NCBI GenBank assembly: GCA_017979445.1
Contig: CM030718.1
Location: 26,779,021-26,843,020, forward strand
Direction of reading: 5' to 3'
Length of the DNA stretch: 64,000 nucleotides
Origin: Akebia trifoliata
Taxonomy: Eukaryota; Streptophyta; Magnoliopsida; Ranunculales; Lardizabalaceae
Every line of letters begins with the position of its first letter. Position 1 is the stretch's first letter. Below the pieces are notes generated by a model that worked only from the letters and a program-made list of their open reading frames with translations, was not told the DNA's origin and did not search any database. Both the position numbers and the translations under genes were made by a program. Of the stretch, positions 32,567 through 42,714 are shown piece after piece.

Positions 32567-34629
32567 ATCGGATTGGGACATACCGGATTTTGAGTCTGAT
32601 CCGATCCATTGACAGCCCTAATGAAGTGTATAAATTTTTTAATGAAGGCCACATTTGCAAGAAAGATGCTTATCTGGTCTGTTGGGTTGGTAGGATCTTC
32701 TAAAGTTATATAAAGCCAAAGGAGAAGAATTTTCTTAAGTGGGTATCCATTTCTTTTAATTGTTTTATTCCCGTTATTGGTTTCTAGGTTGTAATTAAGC
32801 AAGATTGCAAAATTGGGGTACAGATAATGGGATGGAAGGGTCGGTAAAATTTTGTAGAAAAATTATTTTCTCCAAAAAGTGCAATTTTCAGATGTATGGT
32901 TTTTGTATTTTTATGGAAAAATAATAATTTGATATAAATAAATAGAAAATCCTGGAAACCGGACTCCGAAGATAATAATTTTCTTGCCAAGGCCAAAAAT
33001 TTCCAATGTTAATCTCTCCTCAAAACTGAAAACCAACTTGCTTTTTGACATTTCCCTTAGTACAACCAAATACGACAAACATTTTCGAACAATTTGTTTT
33101 TCTAAAGATAATTTTTTCTAAGAAAATATTTTTGCAACAATCATACAAACCTAGATCATCTAAATCTTAATAATATGACATAATGGGTCAAGATGATTGA
33201 TGTTAGGGTCAACATAGCTTTTCTCCACTTGTTCTTTGATAAGATATGATATTGTCTCCTACATTTTCAGGGTAATTGATCTTTTTGGCCATTATTGAGG
33301 GACATGAACAAGGACAAGACCTTATGGGGTCCTTGTAAGGTATAGGGATACCACCACATTTATACCCTAAAGAAGCAATAATGCCCTCTTGAAGATGGAC
33401 TCACACTTTCCATATTTTAAGTACAGATTCTCTCCATTCTTCATTCAACCCATTTCCCATCTCTTTCATCACATCTCTATATGTAAATCTCACAAAAAGA
33501 ATACAAACATTGTGCCTACATGTTCTAAATCATAAGGCCATTACTTTGAGTTTCCCTTTTTTAGCCTTCTTTTTAACTTTATTGAAGTGGAAAGCTGGCT
33601 TGTTTTGTAACCTTTATTCCCAAACATTAGAATACTTCTTGGTTTACTTTTAGGGTTTGAGCTGGGGATTTGGGTGGGTGAGAGGAACCCCATGACCTCA
33701 AACTTGTAAGCTTCATGAGGTTAATATATTATTGAATTTAATGTTCCTTTCTCCCATATGATTGCTTATCTTTAAGGGTGTAAGAAAGATTTGAATAGTT
33801 TAAAATAATAAATAAACAATTATATGGTGTAAAAGAATGGAATTTGTATCAATCTTAAGTGTTATTTACAAGAACCCTAATAGGGTTTTTATAGAAATTC
33901 CAGCTATGAACATGATCTGATAGTAATATTAAATTAATGTTATCCTAGTCTAATCTTCATAAAAATGATTTCCCGTACCAATATACACCCTATTACAATG
34001 CATCATAACCTAATACTCTATCACCATCTCGAGAGATTTTGGTGATCAACGATGTTTGCGTGTTAAACTTAGATGAGAGTAATTAATGGGTTTTCGTGTA
34101 CCAGTCTATACGTTATTACAATGCATTGCAACCTAATACTCTATTACATGGAATGTGGATATAGAAGAAAATTTGTATCTCACATTATTACTTCATTTAT
34201 GATCATAGGGTGTGTTGGATTGGAGTTGGTGGCCATCGACGATGGTTTAAGTTTCCTCGATTTGGTAATTCATATAGAGTTACTATACCCAATAAACTAA
34301 TCAAAAGTCTTCTAAAAAAAATCCTAATTGTATTTTAAATATTGGTTGAATAAGATTAGGTCCCACTTCAATTTATGCCCATTTCTTTATTTATTTATTT
34401 AATATCCCAGATGAACTGGCCTGGCAACAGAAATTAAAGAAAGAAACTTAGAAGGAATTGCTTCAATCTTCTCTCTTCTTTATATTTCATTGTAAATGAA
34501 GCTTTTCTTTTTTAAAGCTAAAGGAATCATATTTCATACAGTTGGGTTGGTCAGCCCCTTCTTTCATCTTTCATTTATCACTCCTAGGTTTTTGTCAAAA
34601 GAAAATGTTAAATTGAGAGTGAAAGACAG
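32567..34629. other. Intergenic region upstream of the DUF868 gene
   Basis: AT-rich; no other gene. A partial direct repeat (ATTACAATGCATnnnAACCTAATACTCTAT) occurs at about 33,993 and 34,113. Confidence 0.4.
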
Positions 34630-34788
34630 TTTATATAGGAAAAAAAAAAACAAAAAACGAAAAACTAAGAAAACCCATCTTGTCTAGCATTCATTTCTCT
34701 TCATTTTTCTAGGAAAGTAAGGCAAAAGAGAGACCCATATCTCCAATCTTCAGATCTTTGGTTTCTCCCATTTAATTTCTTCTCCACA
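34630..34788 (+). promoter_or_regulatory. DUF868 gene TATA box and leader
   Basis: TTTATATAGG at about 34,630-34,639 is a plausible TATA box about 150 nt before the start codon. The leader includes CT-rich patches and no upstream ATG that would clearly interfere was noted. Confidence 0.45.
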
Positions 34789-35694
34789 ATGAGAGATATA
34801 GCTTCTTGTTTGAGTGATTATGCCGTAAAGGTATCCGATTCTTCTTGTTCAAGCTCTTTGAATCAGACTTGCCGACCTCCAAACCTCATCCCTTCAATCC
34901 AAAATGCTGTAATTTGTCTCTACAAAGCCAATCTTTCCACCCAAAAACAGCTCATGATCACAGTCACTTGGTGCAAGAACCTCATGGGTCAAGGCCTTAG
35001 CATCAACATTGGTGACAACCTTGAACGTTCGAATCCCATCGTAGTTAGCATGGATTATCGGCTATTCAGGAAGAAGAAAGGTCACCGAACGTTCGAATGC
35101 TCAAATTCAAAGATTGGAGTCTTTTGGGATCTCTCTATGGCTAATTATAATACTGGACCGGAACCCATAGATGGATTTTACGTTGCGGTCATGGTTGATT
35201 TGGAATTAGGCCTACTTCTCGGCGACATGGGAGAAGAATTGATCACCAAGAAGTTCAAGAAATTTAGCTCAATTTCAAACTTCAAACTAGTTTCTAGAAG
35301 AGAGCATTTCTATGGCAATACAATTTACTCCACCAAGACTCAATTTTGTGATATGGGAACGGTACACGACATCTTGATCAGATGCACCGGAGAATATGAA
35401 GGCTTGAAGGGTCCGATATTATCGATTTGTATCGATAAGAAGAAGATGATACAAGTAAAGAGATTGCAATGGAATTTCCGAGGGAATCGAACAATTTTCA
35501 TTGATGGATTATTGGTTGATTTGATGTGGGATTGCCATGATTGGTTCTTTAATCCGGGATATGGGTACGCTGTGTTCATGTTTAGGACAAGGAGTGGATT
35601 GGATAGTAGGTTGTGGTTGGAGGAGGAAGTACAAAAGGAGAAAGAGAGAGATGGGTTTTCTTTGTTGATCTATGCCTGTAAGAGAGCCCATTAA
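34789..35694 (+). CDS. DUF868 family protein
   Basis: Intronless, 301 residues, the usual size and structure for this plant-only family (PF05910), whose biochemical function is not established. Recognised from the N-terminal QNAVICLYKANL region, MITVTWCKNLMGQGLSI, the segment GVFWDLSMANY followed by EPIDGFYVAVMVDLELGLLLGDM, the SRREHFYGNTIYSTKTQF block and the C-terminal WDCHDWFF...GYAVFMFRTRSGLDSRLW block that is highly conserved in the family. No signal peptide or membrane span is obvious. The start is the first ATG after the TATA-bearing leader. The acidic/basic patch EEEVQKEKERD near the C-terminus is normal for the group. No break or odd residue was seen. The (C)26 run about 190 bp after the stop is a separate curiosity. 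Confidence 0.93.
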   Translation: MRDIASCLSDYAVKVSDSSCSSSLNQTCRPPNLIPSIQNAVICLYKANLSTQKQLMITVTWCKNLMGQGLSINIGDNLERSNPIVVSMDYRLFRKKKGHRTFECSNSKIGVFWDLSMANYNTGPEPIDGFYVAVMVDLELGLLLGDMGEELITKKFKKFSSISNFKLVSRREHFYGNTIYSTKTQFCDMGTVHDILIRCTGEYEGLKGPILSICIDKKKMIQVKRLQWNFRGNRTIFIDGLLVDLMWDCHDWFFNPGYGYAVFMFRTRSGLDSRLWLEEEVQKEKERDGFSLLIYACKRAH

Positions 35695-35887
35695 GAAACT
35701 AATTCCTTTTTGTTTTTGGTGTTGTACCTCTCCCTCCCATTGAATCTCCTAATTTTTTTTTTCTTTTGTGAGTGTGTGTGTGTGTGTGGTGGGGGTGGGG
35801 GAAGGGAATTGGATAATTATTCTTTTAATTATATGAAAATAATAATATTGGAGGGTGAATGTGATTTTAAGTTGTGATTACAAACCA

Positions 35888-35913
35888 CCCCCCCCCCCCC
35901 CCCCCCCCCCCCC
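35888..35913. repeat. (C)26 homopolymer
   Basis: A run of 26 consecutive cytosines about 194 bp downstream of the DUF868 stop. A (GT)n tract followed by TGGGGGTGGGGG lies 100 bp before it (about 35,771-35,801). The two can form i-motif or G-quadruplex structure on opposite strands. Exact length may be affected by sequencing. Confidence 0.85.
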
Positions 35914-36695
35914 AAGATCCTCATTTGGGTTTTTATTTTTTTTTGTTTGGGAATAACATTGGGCATAGGTACCAAAGTCTCAAACTTATTGAAAAATTCA
36001 CGATTAAATCATGACTTTTTCTTTTCTTGATTTAATTATGACTTATTTTTAATAATATGTGACTTTTACAAACTTCACGATTAATCATGAATAATGCAAA
36101 AAATAATGAAGATGCAAATGAGAATGACATAGATTTGATGTTTTGAATCTATTAAGAAATCCTAATTCAAACTCATAATTTTCATCTTTTTATTATTATT
36201 ATTTATTTATATATATTTTTTTGAATAGTATTAACCTTGCATATGTTATGGATTTGTGGTTACTTGTTTGTAGATGCATAAATGATATTAATATGGGAAT
36301 TGGTGATTTATCATTCTAGTTTAATATAGAGCTTAATGATATAATACACGAACACCTACTAGTAGGAACAGTTGCATAGCCCTAACCTAACACGAGTTTT
36401 TCCCAACTTTTTCTTCAATATTTTTCGATTTTATCGAATTTTACCCTTGCCGACTTATTCCCGAACCCTAAGTTGGTGACTATGATATTGGGTACTCTTA
36501 AATAAGAGGATATTTCCTTAAATAGTGTTATTGAATGATGTGAAGAAGAAGATCATCAATAAGTAACAAAACACCAAAAAGGAAAAAAAAGGATTCCCAA
36601 ATGAACTTTAGGGGATTTTGAAAGATTTCATTATGGTCTCTTTTATGACTTTAACAAGAGAAAGTGTATGGTTAGAGAAAGGAAAAGGAGCTTCA
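35914..36695. other. Intergenic AT-rich region
   Basis: No gene or clear repeat. Confidence 0.4.
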
Positions 36696-36696
36696 A

Positions 36697-37084
36697 GAAC
36701 TTTTGGTTTTGAGCATTAAGTTGTATTAAATACACTTTGGAAATTGAATTTTCTATAATAAAAAATGCACCGAGAAGATTTTTTATTTATTATTATTATT
36801 ATGAAAAAAATGAGTCTATCTTTGAAGCGGGAGCTCGCATCAAAATTTGAGTAAAACCCTGCTCGCAACATGACATGTGGATTTTTGTATTTATTTTACA
36901 CCCCTACTTTTTCATCAATATTAGGGATACCTCCTTGGAAATGCCACCTCTAATCCAAGGAAGAGGGTTCTATCGAAATTTTGAAGCGGGTGGCCTGTTT
37001 CAAAGTTAAAAAAAAAAACAAAAAAAACACTTATTTTCAAAGTGTATCTAATGCAGCTTAACATGTGTCCTTAGGGCACATGTT
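36697..37084. mobile_element. Foldback element interrupted by another MITE
   Basis: The outer arms, AAGTTGTATTAAATACACTTTGG and the inverse of CAAAGTGTATCTAATGCAGC with TGTGTCCTTAGGGCACA, match the intact element at 60,712-60,890. Between them sits the CTTTGAAGC-ended MITE at 36,820-37,006. The order of insertion is therefore readable. Confidence 0.6.
36820..37006. mobile_element. Foldback MITE, CTTTGAAGC ends (nested)
   Basis: Starts CTTTGAAGCGGGAGCTCGC, inverse end AACTTTGAAACAGGCC; inner ATCAAAATTT blocks as in the 4391-4571 element. Confidence 0.62.
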
Positions 37085-37288
37085 TACAAAACCCCGTAAC
37101 TTTACTAATTTGTGTCCATTATCATTCTTAAGGTACATTTTTATACCTTCAACAGTCTTCTCTTTATTGTGGTTTCCTTCACAGCATTTTTTGGCTTTAT
37201 TTTTTATGATGTGAGCCCAAAAAGTCTCTCACAAGACATTTTTCAAGAAAAACCTCGTCAAAATCATATATATATATATATATATATA

Positions 37289-38283
37289 GGGAAATGTTCG
37301 GCACAAAACATATTGACAAACATTTTGGCAAACATGTTTAAACTGTCGGATATAACGCAAATGAACGGATCAAATTCAATTTAATAGTCGATCGATTTAA
37401 CTTATAAAATTATAACTTAATTACAGCGCCGTCCCTCATTTTAATAGTAATTAGTGCGACGTCCCTCTCCTTTTTCAATCCATTTTGAAAAATCAGAGAG
37501 TTTAATTCTCTGTCGAACCCTCTCTCATTCTCACTCTCGAGTCTCGACAGAACCTTCCTCTCTCACTCTCTCTCTCTCTCTCTCTCATTCACTCTCTCTC
37601 TCTTATTCTCGATCGAACTCTCTCATTTTCTCGAGAGATAGAACTGAACCCTTTCTCCCAGGAAATCAAAACCCATTGCAAGAAATCAAAACCCATCACA
37701 AGAGAGAAAAGAGTGCTTACCTGCTGTGTTGAGCTTTCCTTAGGGTTCACGGTTGGAAAATCACGAATAGGTCACGTTGAAAAGCGTCCGTGCGAGGTAA
37801 TTGTAGCAAGGAATAGGGAGAGAGTTGCTGCGATTAGAGAGAGAGGATCGAGAAGGAGGTAGTTGCAGCGAGAAAGTCCGAACAGCAAGAGCGTGAGAGA
37901 GATGGAGTTGCAGCGAGGTCGAAGTTGCAGGCGTTCGTCGATGAAGTTGCAGCAGCGAAGTCATCAATTTGTGTTTCGTGCGAGAGAGAATGAGATAGCA
38001 GGAGCTCGAGTGAGAGAGAGAGGCTAGAGAGCTTGAGCGAGAGAGGAAGGTGATTTCTTGAGTGAGATGACACTCTCTGTTTTTTTGCTTCGGTTTTAAA
38101 GAGATAGGGAGGACGCACTAATTTACATATTTTTGAGGGATGGCGCTGTAAATAAGTGCATAATCCCTCACTTAAACCGATCAGCAATTGTTTTGAATCT
38201 CGACTGCCCATTTGGTTGTCATCCAATGCACGAAAAATGTTTTGCCAAAATATTTGTTACGTGTAGGGCGCCGAACGGGACCC
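37289..38283. mobile_element. TA-anchored element of about 1 kb with unique interior
   Basis: It begins GGGAAATGTTCGGC right after (TA)n at 37,265-37,288 and ends GCCGAACGGGACCC right before another TA run. The arms extend inward with CAAATATTTTGGCAAA-type, TTACAGCGCCnTCCCTCA and ATTAGTGCG blocks on both sides, so the inverted repeats are roughly 170-200 bp with gaps. The interior (about 37,480-38,090) is CT/GA-rich and is not found in the other members. Frames of 92 and 130 residues here are low-complexity Ser/Leu runs and are not credible proteins. Confidence 0.65.
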
Positions 38284-38293
38284 ATATATATAT

Positions 38294-38784
38294 AAACATT
38301 TTTCAAAACATGGGTGAGGTTTTGGAATGGGCTGATTTTTGGTGAAGATGATCTCTACAGTGAGGAGATCATCCTCACCAAAAATCAGTCCATTCCAAAA
38401 CTTCTAACCCATGTTTTGAAAAATGTTTTGCCAAAAAGTTTGGCAACAAACATTTTGGCAAAACATTTTTCAAAACATGAGTTAGAAGTTTTGGAATGGG
38501 CTGATTTTTGGTGAGGATGATCTCTACGGTGAGGAGATCATCATCACAAAAAATCAGCCCATTCCAAAACTTCTAACCCCATCAAAAACAGTTTACAAAA
38601 AATGGACGGTCCACGAGTTTTCACTTGTAAACATGGGTTAGAAGTTTTGGAATGGGCTGATTTTTGGTGAGGATGATCTCCTCACTATAGAGATCATCCT
38701 CACCAAAAATCATCCCATTCCAAAACTTCTAACTCATGTTTTGAAAAATGTTTTGCCAAAAAGTTAGCCATTGAACAATAACTC
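38294..38784. mobile_element. TA-anchored foldback elements, two fused units
   Basis: Between TA runs at about 38,284-38,293 and 38,785-38,803. It contains three hairpin modules (about 38,311-38,405, 38,470-38,580 and 38,633-38,735), each built of TTTTGGAATGGGCTGATTTT and GAGGATGATCTC with their inverses. A junction AAAAAGTTTGGCAACAAACATT at about 38,437-38,458 looks like two element ends joined. Confidence 0.7.
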
Positions 38785-38803
38785 ATATATATATATATAT
38801 ATA

Positions 38804-38993
38804 GGAAATGTTCAGCAGCAAACATTTTGGCAAAACATTTTTCAAAACATGGGTTAGAAGTTTTGGAATGGACTGATTTTTGGTGAGGATGATCTCCTCA
38901 CCGTAGAGATCATCTTCACCAAAAATCAGCCCATTCCAAAACCTCACCCATGTTTTGAAAAATGTTTTGCCAAAATGTTTGTTGCTGAACGGG

Positions 38994-38997
<4 letters not shown>
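38804..38997. mobile_element. TA-anchored foldback element, near-perfect palindrome
   Basis: A 194-bp element from GGAAATGTTCAGCAGCAAAC to GTTTGTTGCTGAACGGGACCC, almost wholly palindromic with arms of about 90 bp. (TA)n directly abuts both ends (up to 38,803, and 38,998-39,047). This is the minimal unit of the family: outer arm, TTTTTCAAAACATGGGT, and a single GATGATCTC hairpin. Confidence 0.82.
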
Positions 38998-39047
<50 letters not shown>

Positions 39048-39051
<4 letters not shown>

Positions 39052-39421
39052 CAGGTTCAAACGACAACCATTTCAACACACATATAGACAACGTGCTTTG
39101 TCTTATATGGGCAAAAATATTTGGAATGGGCTGATTTTTTGTGAGGATGATCTCTGTGGTGAGGAGATCATCCTTGCCAAAAATCAGCTCATTATGAAAC
39201 TTCTACACCGTCCAATTTTTATTGAAAAATTATAGACCGTCCAATTTTTGTAAATCTATTTTGATGGGGCTACAAGTTTTGTAATGGGATGATTTTTTGC
39301 CAGGATGATCCCCTCATCACAGAGATCATCCTCACAAAAAATCAGCCCATTCCAAACATTTTTGCCCATATAAGACAAACACGTTGTCTATGTCGCAATG
39401 TGTGTTGCAGGAACCCGACCC
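39048..39421. mobile_element. TA-anchored foldback element with unlike arms
   Basis: A 374-bp element between TA runs. The left arm GGGTCAGGTTCAAACGACAACC matches the 43,163 element. The right arm (inverted GGGTCGGGTTCCTGCAACAC, with CACATTGCGACA) partly matches the 39,450 element. Two inner hairpin modules flank a GACCGTCCAATTTTTGTAAATC stretch. It produces 80-102-residue frames of repeated sequence that are not genes. Confidence 0.78.
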
Positions 39422-39449
39422 ATATATATATATATATATATATATATAT

Positions 39450-39827
39450 GGGTCACGTTCCTAAGACTCATATTGAGACTCACATTGCGACACACCGTTT
39501 TGTCTTATATGGGCAAAAATGTTTGGAATGAGCTGATTTTTTGTGAGGATGATCTCTGTGATGAGGGGATCATCCTAGCAAAAAATCATCCCATTCCAAA
39601 ACTTCTAACCCCATCAAAATTGATTTACAAAAATTGGACGGTCTATAATTTTTCAACAAAAATTGGACGGTCTAGAAATTTCATAATGAGCTGATTTTTG
39701 GCAAGGATGATCTCCTCACCATAGAGATCATCCTCACAAAAAATCAGCCCATTCCAAATATTTTTGCCCATATAAGACAAAACGGTGTGTCGCAATGTGA
39801 GTCCCAATATGAGTCTTAGGAACACTG

Positions 39828-39830
<3 letters not shown>
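39450..39830. mobile_element. TA-anchored foldback element
   Basis: A 381-bp element with arms GGGTCACGTTCCTAAGACTC and (inverted) GAACAGTGTTCCTAAGACTC, continuing ATATTGAGACTCACATTGCG and ACACACCGTTTTGTC in both arms. (TA)n at 39,422-39,449 and 39,831-39,858. Two GATGATCTC hairpin modules inside. Confidence 0.82.
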
Positions 39831-39858
<28 letters not shown>

Positions 39859-39861
<3 letters not shown>

Positions 39862-40090
39862 CTGATTTTTGAACTCAACCCGACAAGAAAACTCACTAAC
39901 GTGGCATGGGCAAAGAACTGTAGATTCTCCCCTTGGAATACACAACCGACTCGACCAACCTTCTATTTGTAGTTGTGTATCATGAGAGTACAGTTGTGTA
40001 TCCCAAGCAAAAGAATCTATGATTCTTTGTGCATGACTTGTCAGTGAGTTTTGAGTCTAGCTGTACGATTAAGTTCAAAAATCATTAATC
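39859..40090. mobile_element. Probable decayed Mutator-like MITE
   Basis: GATTTTTGAACTCAACCCGACAAGAAAACTCACTAACGTGGCATG faces the inverse CATGACTTGTCAGTGAGTTTTGAGTC. The centre has GTAGTTGTGTATC / GTTGTGTATCCC phrases like the long members of the TCGTGATAAT-end group. Outer ends unclear. Confidence 0.5.
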
Positions 40091-40633
40091 ATTCATATAT
40101 ATATATATAGCTCAAGCCCAATGTAACAAAATAATAGAGTATTCAACATTATAGTCTTAGGGTAAGGAAATTAATGTCTCGATAAGTAGAGAAATCGGGA
40201 CTATCTTGATTGAGATATTTAAAAAATACTTTGAAACAAATTAAAATATTCCGAGATTATCTAAAATACTTTCAAAACATTTCATATTTCAAAGTGAAAT
40301 TTTATTTTAATCTTGATTGTTATTGACATGTGTTTATTGGTAAACGATGGTTGTAGTCTAATCATTCTGAGGGGGATTATTCCACTTTCTATGTATATAA
40401 AAGGAATGAGAGTGTAAAAGAATGGGTTGGATATCATCCAATCACTTTCGATTGAGATCAGCCAATATTGTTCTTTGATTTTCAACCCTCCGATTAGATG
40501 ATTTCTTAAAAGAACAAATAACTCAAGATGGATCTATGATTGAAGCCCATAATAAGAAAAAGCTCTAACTGGAATTGGGCCAATCAACTGGGTCCCCCCA
40601 TTAAACGGTTTAAAATTAAAAATAGTTGCTTAT

Positions 40634-40707
40634 CGACCACAGTGGGAGTCGAACCCACGACCTTTTGATCCGAAGTCAAACGCGCTAATCCACTGCGCTA
40701 TGCGGTC
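40634..40707 (-). tRNA. tRNA-Arg (anticodon TCG)
   Basis: A 74-nt cloverleaf on the minus strand. Acceptor GACCGCA pairs with TGTGGTC, with discriminator G. D arm GCGC-AGTGGATTA-GCGC. Anticodon arm TTTGA-CTTCGGA-TCAAA gives anticodon TCG, reading CGA (Arg). The T arm GTGGG-TTCGACT-CCCAC is canonical. A T6 Pol III terminator follows about 12 nt downstream on the minus strand (A run at 40,617-40,622). No intron. Confidence 0.97.
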
Positions 40708-40781
40708 AATATGCTGCAAACTCGTCAATATATGTAACAACCTTTTTTCCTTTTTGTTGTTCCAATATGAAAATTCCCTAA

Positions 40782-41135
40782 CGTTGTGTTTGGATTGAGA
40801 GAAATGGAGAGAAGAAAAAAGAAAATAAAGGAGTTTCTCTTCATTTCTCTTGTTTGGATTATTAAGTGGGGAGAGAAGAGAAAAGAAGAGGGAGAGAAGA
40901 GAAATGAAGAGAGAAAAATAGATGAGTTTCCTTTTTCTCCAAAAGTGGAGAAAAGATAAGAGAAACCCTTTAAAAATATTTTTTAAGATATTTTAAAATT
41001 TTAAGATTGTCCCAAGTTCTCTCCTCAATCCAACATGGTGAAGAGAAATTGAGTTTCTCTTTTCTCCTCTTCACTTCTCGCCTCTTCATTTAATTAGTTT
41101 CTCTTCTCTCTACTTCTCTTAATCGAAACATAGCC
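40782..41135. mobile_element. Tourist/Harbinger-like MITE with TAA flanks
   Basis: Ends CGTTGTGTTTGGATTGAGAG and (inverted) GGCTATGTTTCGATTAAGAG; arms very rich in GAGAGAAG / CTTCTCTC. TAA flanks both sides (40,779-40,781 and 41,136-41,138). A 3-bp TAA duplication with GTTTGGATT-type ends is the PIF/Harbinger pattern. Confidence 0.65.
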
Positions 41136-41408
41136 TAAAGAAATACTTTTTTTCGATCATTTCCTCTTATTTTTCTTCAAGAAACAATAATATTAATTTA
41201 AAATAATTTCCTTATCTAATGTAATTTTATAATATGAGTTGAAAATGCAAATCATGTCTAAAATATATTCATTAACAAGACAATTTTTGCAACAATCACC
41301 GGCTTTGCATTGAATCATCACTTTATTGGTGTCTTATAGCCGTCTCAATTTATCACTTTATTGATTGTTTTTCCCAATAATCTAGTCGTCATCCATCATG
41401 TACTTAGT
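41136..41408. other. AT-rich spacer
   Basis: No gene or clear repeat. Confidence 0.4.
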
Positions 41409-41417
41409 TTTGTAAAA

Positions 41418-41585
41418 GAGTCGTGATAATATGACATCGCCTTCTGACAAACGCCCCTATCATAGAACCTTAGATCATTTGTCTCGAGATATGTAGAATC
41501 ATAAATATTTTTCTTGTATTTCCCAAGGCATTTGATCTATAGTTCTGTGATGGGGGAGTAGGGGAGTGCCATATTATCACGGTTC
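41418..41585. mobile_element. Mutator-like MITE, perfect 9-bp TSD
   Basis: A 168-bp foldback from GAGTCGTGATAATATGACATC to an end inverting to GAACCGTGATAATATGGCAC. The identical TTTGTAAAA at 41,409-41,417 and 41,586-41,594 is a clean 9-bp duplication. This copy gives the best definition of the TCGTGATAAT-end family. Confidence 0.88.
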
Positions 41586-41594
41586 TTTGTAAAA

Positions 41595-42714
41595 ACAAAT
41601 CACATATTTTGCTAATTTAAGTGTGTTTATATTTACTCCCATTATCTTAATTCATATTTGTTTTGGTCTTCATTTCATTTTTTTATTTATTTCAACTTAT
41701 ACAATCCTTTTAATTAAAATGGTTGATACAACTTTTGTAATTTGAGAGGCATTTTTTTTATACCAATCTCGAATTGACTCGTGTGATCTGAATTGAGGTC
41801 ATCCAATCCCTTGAAACATATGCTTTTATAGAAACACGTTTCTTGGATACACTTCCTATAAAAGCACTGGGAAATAGTTTTGTTGGACATATTGATGATA
41901 ATAATTACTATTTTTTTCTATCTTTTTGGTCATCAATTTAACTTCTTAGATACATTATTTTGAATATTTTAGTCATTATTTAGAAGAAAATTGAGGTATC
42001 ATTCAAAAATAATATAATTTTTAAGTTCTATCAGCTTCCCACAAACGTTAGAAGTGAGAAGCAGGTTGAGCTCGTTCTCAAAAGCACTCGCCAGATGTGT
42101 TCCAAACAAATAGTTAAACCATAGTTGGGATTATGTTTTCTTGATTATTTGCACAAACCCACCCTTCTTATTGTACTAGCTTGATTTATTTATTTCCTCA
42201 ATTTATTTATTTTATTTTTTTGTGTTTTCTTTTTATATAAGGGTGGTTAGACTAGACCCAAAGGCCCGAGTAATAGATGCAAGGCAACTGGTCTCTTAGA
42301 GCATCATATATTGCCCAAATCCCATATATATATATATATATATATGTAGTAACCTACGAACCACACATGGGTTTTGGACTTGAATTGAAGTGGGTTGATT
42401 CCGATTCAGTTCCTAGCGGAACCAAAATCTGTAAATTTAATTTTTCTTAGATCTTTATCTTATTTCTTCCAACTCTAATTCTTAAATCAATGGAATCAGA
42501 CTCGACAAAAATTTCTCTTTAAAGAATTTCAGTTCTTGGGTTTTATCAGTTCGGTTTTTATTTACAATCGGTTGAAATCCAAGAGACCCGACTCTAATCG
42601 AATCCAATAAAAAAGAACCAACAACCATTCGATCGGTTCTGGTTTCAATTCGGTTCGGTTAAATGGGTACCCATTATGGAGTCTGACAAGAAAAATCCAC
42701 CTTATAACACATTA
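41595..42714. other. Spacer upstream of the aldolase gene
   Basis: AT-rich; (TA)n at 42,325-42,345. From about 42,370 to 42,690 GATTCCGATTCAG, TTCGGTTCGGTTAAATGGG and similar phrases mark a decayed hAT-like element with no readable ends. Confidence 0.4.

Noticed and set aside
34496..34687. A 63-residue ORF before the DUF868 gene
   Set aside because: It overlaps the likely TATA box and leader and ends in a Lys run from an A-rich stretch.
37454..38226. Ser/Leu-rich frames of 92 and 130 residues
   Set aside because: They lie inside a TA-anchored element and follow CT/GA repeats. No family features.
38783..39091. Several 80-102-residue proteins with Ile-Tyr runs at 38.8-39.9 and 43.1-43.5 kb
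   Set aside because: The IYIYIY runs are (TA)n and the rest is the foldback hairpin read in various frames.
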